The notes beneath the pieces were generated by a model. That model did no database searches and was not told the origin of the DNA. It was given only the letters and a program-made list of their open reading frames with translations. Position numbers and translations under genes: made by a program. DNA of 64,000 nt from Torymus aiolomorphi (taxonomy: Eukaryota > Arthropoda > Insecta > Hymenoptera > Torymidae), in NCBI GenBank assembly GCA_036365515.1, contig CM070874.1:61399583-61463582 (forward strand), written 5' to 3'. Every line of letters starts with the position of its first letter. Position 1 is the first letter of the stretch. Positions 54,301 through 61,550 of the stretch are shown here, in pieces.

Positions 54301-54692
54301 CGTCATAACAGGAAAGTCCCCACCGCACTTTTACTATTTACTACTTTTTTTAAAGATAATTTTATGAAACAAAAATTTTTCACTGGTAAAAATTAAACAC
54401 GTTATATGATTGTTCCAAGGACGAAAAAACTGAAAATGCGCGCGGAATGCATAATTATTTCAACTTACTTGTCTAAATACCATTCATACAAAAGTAAATA
54501 CAACGTGTAACTCTATATATACGATCGTATACAGATAACTCGACTTTAAACAAATTCTCAAAACTTTTCAATGAACCCACCATTCCTATTTCCCGGTGAT
54601 CCCCCCGAAACCCTATACACGTGAAACCCAGTATAAACAAAAACAAAAGCCTAAACTCACTTGATAACAGTCTGCTTCATGCTGTTCGTCAT
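17978..54692 (-). CDS. Gene A: complete neprilysin-like M13 zinc metallopeptidase (11 coding exons, 764 aa)
   Basis: This gene encodes a cell-surface peptidase that should cleave small extracellular peptides on the N-terminal side of hydrophobic residues. The minus-strand join is 54692-54661, 25706-25558, 24151-24050, 23236-22991, 22804-22593, 22201-22025, 21487-21166, 20337-20165, 19448-19157, 18896-18646, 18316-17978. All introns have GT/AG ends, all phases agree, and the 2295 nt carry no internal stop. Layout: short cytoplasmic tail (1-24), membrane anchor (about 25-47), Cys-rich start of the ectodomain (CFTPGC near 86-91), N-terminal M13 domain, then the catalytic domain with NAFY (558-561), HEITH (599-603), E661 and D665 in ENIAD, H726 and R732 in HSPGEFR, and the CAVW end. 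Length and motifs are those of active neprilysins. The MTxSxxQxxIKN start resembles the insect neprilysin-2 group, but I leave the symbol blank. Intron 1 is 28,954 bp; the other nine are 186-1406 bp. A tandem paralogue lies downstream. No UTR ends were determined. Confidence 0.95.
18646..18896 (-). CDS. Gene A coding exon 10 (HEITH zinc site)
   Basis: This 251-nt exon encodes residues 569-652. It follows a ccttccag acceptor and ends at a GTAAGC donor. It holds QFPAGILQGAFF, NYGAIGFVMGHEITHGFDD with zinc ligands H599 and H603 and catalytic E600, and a GNYT glycosylation sequon at N643. The catalytic residues are intact, so an active enzyme is expected. Confidence 0.97.
19157..19448 (-). CDS. 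Gene A coding exon 9 (substrate-binding NAFY)
   Basis: This 292-nt exon encodes residues 472-568. It begins VDWMDDETRKAAL after a gttcaag acceptor, contains PGNYLQNILNL, and ends with VNAFYSSIENSI at a GTAAGC donor. Asn558-Ala559 matches the substrate-backbone-binding Asn-Ala pair of neprilysins. Confidence 0.95.
20165..20337 (-). CDS. Gene A coding exon 8
   Basis: This 173-nt exon encodes residues 414-471. It begins KTEREPRWKECV, a strong M13 motif, continues GALYVRKYF, and ends MKILET at a GTAAGA donor. It is too short and open-ended to appear as a stand-alone reading frame. It was found by reading the strand between exons 7 and 9 for the family motif. Confidence 0.94.
21166..21487 (-). 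CDS. Gene A coding exon 7
   Basis: This 322-nt exon encodes residues 307-413. It begins ISLPSEKRRNATALYNPMT, includes the IPWLVYFN and VVEDELVVVNVPSF segments, and ends VVSG at a GTGAGT donor. The acceptor is tcaacacag. The third position is notably GC-rich compared with the introns on either side. Confidence 0.95.
22025..22201 (-). CDS. Gene A coding exon 6
   Basis: This 177-nt exon encodes residues 248-306 and is phase 0 at both ends. It begins LDQASLGLSREYL, the family motif for this position, and ends FEIKLAN before a GTAAGT donor. The acceptor is ttccgctcag. Confidence 0.95.
22593..22804 (-). CDS. Gene A coding exon 5
   Basis: This 212-nt exon encodes residues 177-247. It follows an attacag acceptor and ends at RVID before a GTTAGT donor. 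It contains the LGGWPVL motif shared by neprilysin and endothelin-converting enzyme, followed by NWKDSVYKFRKMGY and a DFSVGVD strand. Confidence 0.95.
22991..23236 (-). CDS. Gene A coding exon 4 (start of M13 N-terminal domain)
   Basis: This 246-nt exon encodes residues 95-176. It follows a catgtag acceptor and ends at a GTAAGT donor. It carries the family signature ILENMDSDVEPCDDFYRFACG and ends with CMNK, both typical of the N-terminal M13 peptidase domain. Confidence 0.96.
24050..24151 (-). CDS. Gene A coding exon 3 (stalk and first ectodomain cysteines)
   Basis: This 102-nt exon encodes residues 61-94. It starts after a gtccacag acceptor and ends at GTAAGAG. A proline- and lysine-rich stalk (GAPPPKKTPQVVEKPTDGK) leads into ICFTPGC, the usual first disulphide cysteines of M13 ectodomains. 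The acceptor was chosen because it gives the required phase (G|CG = Ala61). A more upstream acceptor would lengthen the stalk, so the 5' boundary is slightly less certain than the 3' one. Confidence 0.88.
25558..25706 (-). CDS. Gene A coding exon 2 (membrane anchor)
   Basis: This 149-nt exon encodes residues 11-60. It follows a ttcaacag acceptor and precedes a GTAAGC donor. After NPTWWKRRSSLERG comes a run of about 23 hydrophobic residues (TVIAVCAVLVAAALAIGLG core), and the C-terminal part holds Cys54. Basic residues before the hydrophobic run predict a type II anchor with the catalytic part outside the cell. The exon has the same length and phases as the anchor exon of the paralogue at 694-842. 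Confidence 0.95.
26930..27420. promoter_or_regulatory. CpG-rich island in intron 1 (first of a series)
   Basis: A dense cluster of CG dinucleotides with GCGCGCGCG runs and CAGCAGCAGCAG, sharply different from the AT-rich flanks. Similar islands lie at about 29.40-29.80, 30.94-31.50, 33.70-33.98, 34.32-34.60, 35.04-35.50, 36.10-36.50, 37.50-37.87, 40.00-40.33, 41.33-41.68, 43.10-43.60, 46.15-46.56, 47.50-47.90, 49.00-49.37 and 51.20-51.75 kb. A regulatory role is inference. Most long spurious reading frames of the window come from these islands. Confidence 0.35.
27747..28554. mobile_element. Near-perfect 808-bp palindrome (foldback element)
   Basis: Two arms of about 390 bp are inverted copies around a loop at about 28141-28169. 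Both arms hold the same 64-codon frame beginning MEYLLAHLKAYYLL in opposite orientation, identical at the protein level, which shows how alike the arms are. Because it is the same sequence on both arms, that frame is not evidence of a gene. The tips read TATATGAGC/GCTCATATA. Confidence 0.88.
28600..29268 (+). pseudogene. 3' end of a Jockey-like LINE (reverse transcriptase C-terminal remnant)
   Basis: From 28631 one frame reads LVLPALTYASIIWTPY, then IQHKLLRHVL, before a stop at 28775. Further blocks in other frames follow (DAMFIFKLLELKSLEI, YPIRGTRVL). The YASIIW and IQ.KLLR motifs belong to the C-terminal end of LINE reverse transcriptases. The element ends with a simple AAAATAAAATAAAATG-type tail near 29268. 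It is 5'-truncated and has stops and frameshifts. Confidence 0.7.
29839..30393. mobile_element. TIR element of about 555 bp
   Basis: The tips are CACTGAAAAAAATTT and its reverse complement AAATTTTTTTCAGTG, with inverted similarity continuing (about 27 bp, a few mismatches). The interior is non-coding. No target duplication was identified. The CACTGA tip recalls the smaller MITE at 46.9 kb. Confidence 0.6.
32083..32588. mobile_element. Foldback-type element whose arms are tandem repeats
   Basis: Tips TCGTCGCGCGGTACGAAG and complement. Each arm contains about four to five units of roughly 30 bp built on GACGAAGAAAAGCCAGTTTG, inverted in the other arm. The loop is AT-rich with AAAAGATAA reiterations. 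Tandem-repeat arms are the hallmark of Drosophila FB-type elements. The repeats give spurious RRRKASLGP-type frames on both strands. Confidence 0.8.
37890..38437. mobile_element. Tc1/mariner-type MITE with TA target duplication
   Basis: The tips AGGTAAAGTACCCAGTACTG and complement (24 bp in all) are perfect inverted repeats and are flanked by TA on both sides (37888-37889 and 38438-38439). The 548-bp interior repeats GTGGGAC and GTCCCACTACTGG motifs and has no transposase frame. Confidence 0.82.
38990..39855. mobile_element. TA-flanked TIR element of about 866 bp
   Basis: Inverted tips GGGTAAGTGAAGGTATTACT with CGC following, flanked by TA at 38988-38989 and 39856-39857. GGTATTACTGCG-like motifs recur inside (near 39206, 39245, 39835). 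There is no transposase frame, so it is non-autonomous. Confidence 0.82.
40551..40755. mobile_element. Small MITE, about 205 bp
   Basis: Inverted ends of about 28 bp, AAATTCCGAACGTTCATAAT versus the complement of the right end with few changes. Each tip contains its own palindrome (GAACGTTC). The interior is non-coding. Confidence 0.75.
41897..42353. repeat. Composite palindromic locus with two related hairpins
   Basis: Hairpin 1 spans 42053-42202 (stem ends ACCTAAGCCCGC and complement); hairpin 2 spans 42239-42322 (CTTAAGTAG and complement). Both share AAGTAGCCCATT, an inner stem, and a loop TCGCTRCGCTC, but their stems differ in matched ways. Looser outer inverted similarity (GTGCGAAAA, GTACGATAC) encloses them. 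It probably descends from a foldback or MITE. Confidence 0.7.
44141..44273. mobile_element. Short MITE-like element, about 133 bp
   Basis: The inverted ends TACTAGTCCCTCT and AGAGGGACTAG enclose a short interior with TCTCGAAAATCTCGAAG reiterations. No coding capacity. Confidence 0.5.
44570..44815 (+). repeat. Local direct repeat pair
   Basis: GATAAATGCAACACATATTT and the following CTAAAGTTTTTAAAACTC at about 44578-44625 recur with few changes at about 44768-44812. It reflects local duplication in AT-rich DNA. Confidence 0.75.
45039..45274 (+). repeat. Direct tandem duplication of a ~105-bp unit
   Basis: Both units (45039-45140 and 45170-45274) begin ATCACGAATCTGATATAAAA and end TTTTTTGAAACTATAATTAC. 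They are about 30 bp apart, with moderate divergence between them. Confidence 0.85.
45295..45412 (+). repeat. Direct repeat of a 24-bp motif
   Basis: GGGGATATGAGGTCCACGCA followed by TGTAA occurs near 45296 and again near 45388, 92 bp apart. No function is evident. Confidence 0.8.
45506..45590 (+). repeat. Diverged end of the 10.3-kb TIR element family
   Basis: GACAGAAATTTTAAAACG, TTTCTCGAAAACACGTA and GGAAGCCACA appear in the same order and spacing as at about 11229-11302. This is a solo end or a heavily eroded copy. Confidence 0.7.
46892..47031. mobile_element. Palindromic MITE, about 140 bp
   Basis: Tips ACACTGAGAGAA and complement. The inner arms TAACATGGCATTGTAACTAT and complement meet at about 46965, and a third related TAACATGGTATTTTAACTAT precedes them. 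There is no coding frame. Confidence 0.82.
50533..50767. repeat. Foldback repeat carrying hammerhead-like motifs in both arms
   Basis: The arms begin TATAAGTTTCTTGAGATTAC and end near 50637 and 50668. The right arm contains CTGAAGAGGATC...GATTACC-side and CGAAACGTTGAAAAG. The left arm read on the minus strand contains GTGAAGAGGATCAC...GTGATCGAAAC. The order resembles a hammerhead core; it is related in motif, not in overall sequence, to the Penelope repeats at 13.7-15.1 kb. Confidence 0.7.
52300..54600. other. AT-rich intron stretch without islands or recognised elements
   Basis: This is the longest part of the intron without a CpG-rich island, next to exon 1. It contains only a short GT/GC-rich GTGTGTGTGTATGCGTGCG tract near 52576. 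Nothing coding was seen. Confidence 0.45.
54661..54692 (-). CDS. Gene A coding exon 1 (start codon, cytoplasmic tail)
   Basis: The exon is 32 nt and encodes MTNSMKQTVI plus two bases of K11. It ends ATCAA at a GTGAGT donor. The start is supported by an in-frame TAA five codons upstream (TAA GGA ATC GAC AGG ATG) and by A at -3. Coding exon 1 of the downstream paralogue has the same length, the same phase and a similar peptide. The exon is only recognisable because of that paralogue and the phase match to exon 2, which lies 29 kb away. Confidence 0.88.
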
Positions 54693-55084
54693 CCTGTCGA
54701 TTCCTTATCTCCCGCGCTATCCCCCTTACACCGTGTGTGTATAGAAAACTCGGATTACTGTGCTCTGATCCCCCGTCGCAGGCCGGAAATTCACTGGCAC
54801 ATGTCTCACACTGCAACTTCGGCGCACTTTCGGCGGGCTTTTCGAAAACGCGTCGTCGTCGTATCGCACACGCTCTCACCACCCCCGTCGTGTCGTGCGA
54901 CCCCTCTGCAATGAGACACACGCAGGGCTCGCGAGAAAGCTGTGCGTGAGCTGCGTTTTGTACGGCCGCGAAGGGGAAGAGAGGCAGATAATAGATAAAC
55001 AGAGGTGGACAGAGAGGGAGAAATAGAGAGAATAAATCGGTGGCCGGTGTCCGGATGAATCGGTTGGACTGTTGCTGCCGGACT
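54693..55084 (-). other. Predicted 5' leader of gene A
   Basis: This is GC-rich sequence between the predicted start site and the ATG. It contains more than one upstream ATG, for example in the GACATGTGCC stretch near 54800, so translation may be modulated or the leader may be spliced. Its extent is inferred only from the promoter motifs. Confidence 0.4.
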
Positions 55085-55117
55085 GAAGGAGCTCGCGAGC
55101 CTCTCCTCGTATTTAAA
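55081..55117 (-). promoter_or_regulatory. Predicted core promoter of gene A (TATA-like box plus initiator)
   Basis: On the minus strand, GTTTAAATAC at 55118-55109 contains a TATA-like TTTAAAT, and TCAGTC at 55086-55081 matches the arthropod initiator. The first T of TTAAAT (55116) is 32 bp upstream of the initiator A (55084). This would give a 5' leader of about 391 nt if unspliced, with upstream ATGs in it. The same two motifs at the same spacing precede the paralogue. Confidence 0.6.
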
Positions 55118-58100
55118 CGGCCTCTCCCTCTATGCGCGCCGCCGCCAGAGCTCTCTCGTCGTGCGCGCCCTCGGCGCCTCGCGCGCAGTAGAGAGCTTCT
55201 CCCTCTCTCTCTCTTTCTCTCGACGCCGCTCGCGCTCGCTCTCGAGAGAACGTCGCGGAGTGCGCCGCGGTTCGTAGAATTAAGTATATAAGCAAGAGCG
55301 AGGGGATGCCCTCTCGAGTACGCGTGTCTTGGCTGCGGGGAGATGTTTTTCTAATTTTTTTTTTTTTTTCAACCAGCCAAATGGCTTTTCTTTTGCTGGT
55401 GAAAGAGGTAGAGGTGGGATTGATTTTCTTGGGATGAAAAGAATTTACTTTTTCTCTATCAAGTTATAGTTATAAGTATAATAATAAAAGCTTTTTACTC
55501 GATTATCCTATTTTCACTGAAATGCACAACGCAAAAAAGCAGCTTCGAATTCAATTATCCATATCAAACCACTTTGAAAAAGAGACGACCTTCCATCCTC
55601 CCCCATTTTTCAACCTAAACCCGCCCATACCGTTCGAGGAAACCATCTCGTAGCGCCGTTCAAACACGACTCTCCCTTGCCCGCACGGATTACCCGCGAA
55701 ATTGATATCTTATACACGCATAGTGTAGAGCGATAATGGCGGCTGCGGTGCAAGAGATGATCCGGCCCACTCACGCGGATTATATACCGTTTAAACGCGC
55801 CACTCTCACCCTTTCACTTTTCCGGGGATTACCCTAGCGCTATATAGCGCGCGCACGGGCAAAAAGAGATGAGCGCATCCACTGCGCAAACGCGATCTAG
55901 CGCTAATCCCCTAGAGTACGGACGGGAAATCGTCTCTCTCCCTCGAACGCGCGCGCACTATCGATGTAATTTATACCGCGGAGAAAGGATGTTAATTTTA
56001 GGAACTGTATTTCGCACGCTGCTGTGTGGTGGATATTTGTGGGTTAGTTTAATGGACTTTCGTTGGATAATTAATTAATAAGTAAATGCTTTTTTTCTTA
56101 AATCGCGTGGAATATACAATTTGGTTAAGTTTGTAATTAGGAGGATTGGAAGGAGCGTAAGTTCTCACGTAATATATTTTCAGCGGAAAGTGTTTTTGCT
56201 GAAGCTCGCGGTATAATTTGTGTATTATTCGATGAAAGTGTTTGGAAAATAATTAATAAAAATGTTACGTTATAGTTTTAAGATATAAACGTTAATTAAA
56301 ATCCATTGGAAAGTTTAACGAGGAAGTTCGTTAAACCCACGCTACCAGATTTACATGGACTTTTGTAACCGATAAAGATGATTCTAACGCCGATGTATTG
56401 CTCTATATTGAACACACCTTACCTAAAATATATTAAATCACGGTGAAAATTCAATCTTATGAGTCGGTAATTGAATACATGTCCTATACATCCTTTTTAC
56501 AGAGAAATATATTTGGTACTAATATTTTATTATCTGGTTCTTTTGCGATATATAAATATCAATTAACCCTTGAATAACGGGGTTCCAAGCTTCGGTTAAA
56601 CCTAAAATATCTTCTCAATCGAGTTGCTCTTACTCGCTTTTATTATTTCACACACCTTTGTATTTCGATCGATCCCATTCGGAATAATAAACGTCCATTA
56701 CCACTAAATATAGTGACCTTTTTGCAAACGTGTTTTCAGTCATTCTCTTATTCCGACATCGTTGTTTAAAATAAGATTAAATGCTAATAATATCCTTTTC
56801 CGTGAAAAGATAAATGTGATTCTGTAATTAATAATTCTTAGAAAGTACGTGAAAATAATTCTACACATTATATAAGAAGTCTCTTTTCTAACAATGCTGA
56901 AGTAATTTTATCCTATTTTTAAACACTTTAAAAATTTAATTTTCCTTAAATATGCATCTCCCAGTCTCATAAATATACGGTATAAGGTTTAAATTCGGAG
57001 TACACAATAGTCGCATTTGTGACATAAATACAGTTGACACTTAACTGAATAACGACATAAAGAATATTTTTAAGCAAAATCCGTAAAATGCAGGTTTGAT
57101 CAATGAATTAATTTTGTATATATAGCGAAAATTTTCATGCACTTAATTTTTCCAATTTTTACAAATATAACTTATTTGGAAAATATATGAATATACTATT
57201 TTGACATTTTCAATATACATAATTGTAATAATATTTCAATGCTGTTGTTATTGTTAAATTTACGTCATTTATATTATTTTTCATTTGAGATGAATTACAA
57301 AGATAATACCCTTATATACGAATAAAATATTAACCGATTGCGTGACGTAATCACTCTGTTTTTGTTTATTATTTTACATAAACGTATATTGTGCAGTCAT
57401 TTCTACGTGAAAATAACTTCCGTTAAATGGCACAAATGATTACGATTAGAGTGATGAATGCGCCATATTCACGACAAATTCTACATTATCACCAACCAAT
57501 AAACTTCTAAGCACGCTCTATCTATATATTCATACATAAATTCAGCTTAAATTTGGAATTCCTCAACCAAAACAGTTTTCATTGTACTTGATTCATTTGA
57601 AAACAATTGCGTCCCAGTATTCCCAGAACGAAATGACATCATTCACCCACTTTTTAGCAACCGTCCACATGCAAAACCCCTCCCCCATAATCTCGGATTT
57701 TCAGGACGAGATTTCTGTACGATATAAACCTTCAAAACTCCACAGAAAATAATCGTCGCTCGAGTGCGAAAAAAATTCTGTCTGCGTGCCAGCCAGCCTC
57801 GGCCATCGCGCAAGCAAAGGACACTCGTCCACCGTAAATATATATATAGTATGATAGAATCCTTCAAGCTTCGCGGCTGCTGCGCGATTTCTCTCGCACA
57901 CCTATACCTATATACCGCCGCGCGCGCGCGCCTCCCAATCGATCACGTGTACCTATACCTACACACCGAAAAGGGAAAAAAATACAGCGCGCGCGAGACC
58001 GAGGGGCTATCGAACGACCGACATTCGGAGATTGTCGACCTGAGAGACTTTTACAGTCGAGAGAGAGAAAAAAACGGGTATAGCGAGAGCTATAATAGTT

Positions 58101-58840
58101 CACGCGCGCGCGCAGTGTTAACGACCACCGTCGTTGCATTCTCCTCTGTGGCACAAGTGTGCAGTGCGCCCGCGGATAAAAGTATACGTATACTTAATAT
58201 GTGCGTGGTCCGAGCGCTGTGGCTTGCCGCGGGAGAGTAACGTGTTTACGAGGGGCCGGGCTGTGATTTGAATTTTTGTTTTTCGTGTTTGACTACGTAT
58301 AGAAAGCAACAGGTTTGTAAGGCGATTTGTGTTTTGGGGATAAGGAACGCGTGGGTTGGAGTATTTGATTGAGGCTTTATCGTGTCTTCGGTGTCGATTT
58401 TTGTAAAGGTTTTTTTTAGAAGTCGGAAATGAGAATAATTGAATGCACTTCGATAATAATAAGTATTACAGCGCATTTTCGTCTTTTTATAAGCATGGAA
58501 AGTAGCTTTCGTTCGGATTCTCAGCTTATTTTCAAAACGCAAGAGATATGTATTTATATAGATAGCTTGCAATATACCTTATGACGTCGTTTAATTCGAA
58601 GACGTCACAGCGAATAATTTTAACTGACTATATAATGTATTTATATTCGGTTTCTTGCAAAATTCAAGAGGTTTCTGAATTTTCTTTCAGCTTTATGCAT
58701 ATAATCGGTCTTGGGTGGACCTCCATAAATCATTTGTACTTTTATTGCTTTCTCCTAGTTTTGTAGCGTCTTTCTATATTTAAACAGTCTTTGTAACGTT
58801 TAATCTTAATTCATTGGAACTGTGTATTTTACTTTAAGTA

Positions 58841-58862
58841 TCACACACACACACACACACAA
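58841..58862 (+). repeat. (CA)n microsatellite
   Basis: About eleven CA dinucleotides. A plain simple repeat. Confidence 0.95.
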
Positions 58863-60566
58863 GTGTGGTGTATAAATTGTAGCAATAATACAATAAAGTC
58901 ACCAGTCATGTAGAATATTCATATATCATATCCTTTCAAGAATTTAAAATTTTGAAGTGAAATGTATTTCCAGAATTTTCCGAATCAATTATAGTTTCTG
59001 AGAAGGAAATATATCGTCACGTGAAGACTTCCCCGATTTCAATATTTAAAACGATATTGGACTATCGTATTCCGAATTACTCAAATACAATTGCCCCGAA
59101 TCGTGAATAAATGTGTGAATTTCAATTTTCATTTTTAGAATCGAAGCTTCAAATTTAAGAACGACTACATTTTTATACATACTTCGCTAACTATCATCAA
59201 TTTTTTAAAAATGTCTAATTTGTTACTGGAGAACATGTAATAGCATTTTTATTATTTTTTATAACCAAATACCCTGGTGAAAATTGATTCCATTATTTGC
59301 TTAATAATCGTTAAAAACTAGACACTTTTCTTAGACATTTCTATTCATCGATGAAACGATTTTTCCGATCATATTCGCTATTTAATACAGAATAATAGAA
59401 TAAGTTTTTTCACAGATTTAGATCAATAGCTTATTTTTGAGTATTTAAAAGACATCAAAATTGGACAGTTTTTTTAGTTAGGAAATGGCTAGTATAAGAG
59501 GCTTTCTAGTACGGCGAAGAGTGAAAGACACAGTATTTCTTATTTATTCTTGGGTAAAGTATTGTTTTTTAATATAGATATTTTTAATTATACGATTAAA
59601 TTACTCTGAAATATTTAAACGAACATTTCGAGGTTACGTGGCTTTAGCTTTTTCTCCATTAAATAGGGAATATGACCGAAATAATCGTTTCACCGATACT
59701 GAATAATTAAAAATTTTTCTTATCATTTACTAATATCGAAATTTCTACCAGGGTATAACTGTATGTTTTAAGATGAATAATATATAACTTATAACGTCAG
59801 CTTTGTATATAATCCAATTCGAAATATTTTAGAAAAAATTTATATTTCAATTTTAACGCATCAAAAAGTCGTATAGTAATGCCTAAGCAATAAAACGCAT
59901 AGTACGCATTAAAACCGACTTTTACTCACTTTAAGTATAACATCTTCACTTGTACTGAGTGTAATCACTAAATTGTCGTCCGCATCAGTAGAGCTAAAAC
60001 GACTTTTAAAGTAGATTAAAAGGTTTTCTGCAAAGTAACTTTAGAAATGTAAATTTTACTTAAAAACTAAGTGGTTTTAAAAGAAATTCCAATTAAACAA
60101 TTCTAATCGTCCGAGTTCTACATAGAGATGAACTTGTAGTAATTACTACAACACAATTATAAAACATTATACAATAACGCATATCCTTCGGTCCGAAATG
60201 TTTTTAATCCAATTTCGCTTTCTCAAAGTGAAAGTATGTCTATATCAATATCACGAAAAATGATTTCGTACTTCAAGCCACGCGTTTCGTTCACGAAAGT
60301 TTTTTCTCTTGCGAAAATAGACCGACATTACACCTATACCTATATACCGCTCTCGTGAACCGAATTTCCGGACATGTCACTGATCTCCAATAATCTCCGA
60401 ATTACAACAAACGCTCGATTTGCCGCGTTCCATCCGCGTATATGTATACACACTACAATAACAATAAAACAAACGGCTTGAGTAATTCCACCACATCGTA
60501 TCGCTCGGTCACGGTACGAGGCAACGAAAACAGACAAACAATAATCGCCGCTTAAGCGCGCGCGCG

Positions 60567-60591
60567 GCTCTCTCTCTCTCTCTCTCTCTCA
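60567..60591 (+). repeat. (CT)n microsatellite
   Basis: About twelve CT dinucleotides inside a CpG-rich island. GA/CT tracts also accompany the candidate promoter at 8 kb and the gene A promoter region (55.20-55.22 kb). Confidence 0.95.
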
Positions 60592-61484
60592 ATCGAGCCG
60601 CATCTGCGTGTGATGGATGTCGCGTCTCTCGCGCGGTAGTATTGCATTTTAATTGTGATTTACTTGTCGTTCGGCCTGTGGAACCGGCGCGCCATTGAAC
60701 TTGTCGAGTGTAAAGGAAGACATATGCTATGCGCAGCCGCGTGAAACCAGTTTGCAAGTGCACGCGCGCCGACAATGCGTTATAGCGCCGCTCGCTCGTT
60801 ATAACGTGCGATTATATATTGCGGAAATGTAAAAAATAACGGGGAAGTGTGATACTGTGTTGAGGTGATTGCTCCAACGTAAACATTTTGTTACTGCCAG
60901 CTGGTAGTGTTAATCGTATTTCAATATTTCGTTTATTAAGATGTGGGCGATAGGAATATATTTAGAGTTCGAATAAGAAGATTATTATTCTATTTTCTTT
61001 GTAAACAATGCGAATTGAAAATAGATACCGGATTCTAGACAAAATTGATGAATATACCTATACTACGTGTATAAACTCGTCGCTTATTTTAGCAAAGTTT
61101 ATTTTCATTTAAGGAAAAACGTATACAATTTAATTTTTTAATTTTACGATTAAGGTTCTTATGGGTACACAGTCTTTTACTTAAAATATCAATAATTTGT
61201 TATATGGTCATATTTTTTTCTTTTTTATTTGAAAACTATGAATGAGGACATAAGATCAATAGTTTAATCTCACAAAATAAAAAATGATTTTTAATAAACA
61301 TTAAACAAAAATTAAACATTTTTTATTTCATTCAAGAAGTTACGCATCTTCAAATTTTATTCGATTCTTGGTCTTATATTGTCCAGAGAAGAATTCTCTC
61401 ATTTGATACTTCAATAAATAATCATTTGTAGCAGTCAACTCTGCATGATATCCACAATTATGAAATTATATGTCCACTAGGAAA

Positions 61485-61550
61485 AATCGAATACAATCAC
61501 GAGATTCGAACTAGGTACCTAAAAATAAACCAGGATATTTACTAAGTTCT
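61485..61550 (-). repeat. Possible eroded tRNA-like fragment
   Basis: On the minus strand, TAGTTCGAATCTC resembles a B-box, with a weak A-box-like TTAGTAAAT about 40 nt upstream. It is too eroded to classify. Confidence 0.2.

Larger units (their letters stand above)
25707..54660 (-). other. Giant first intron of gene A (28,954 bp)
   Basis: It is bounded by the GTGAGT donor at 54660 and the tcaacag acceptor at 25707. It contains at least fifteen short CpG-rich islands, several complete TIR or foldback elements, a LINE 3' end and local tandem duplications, with AT-rich filler between. I found no additional M13 exon and no copy of the MTxSxxQxxIK start exon inside it. The other introns of the gene are all below 1.5 kb. 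Confidence 0.85.

Noticed and set aside
57764..58240. 158-codon plus-strand reading frame
   Set aside because: It lies in a CpG-rich island where stop codons are rare, is of low-complexity Arg/Ser composition, and shows no domain or splice support.
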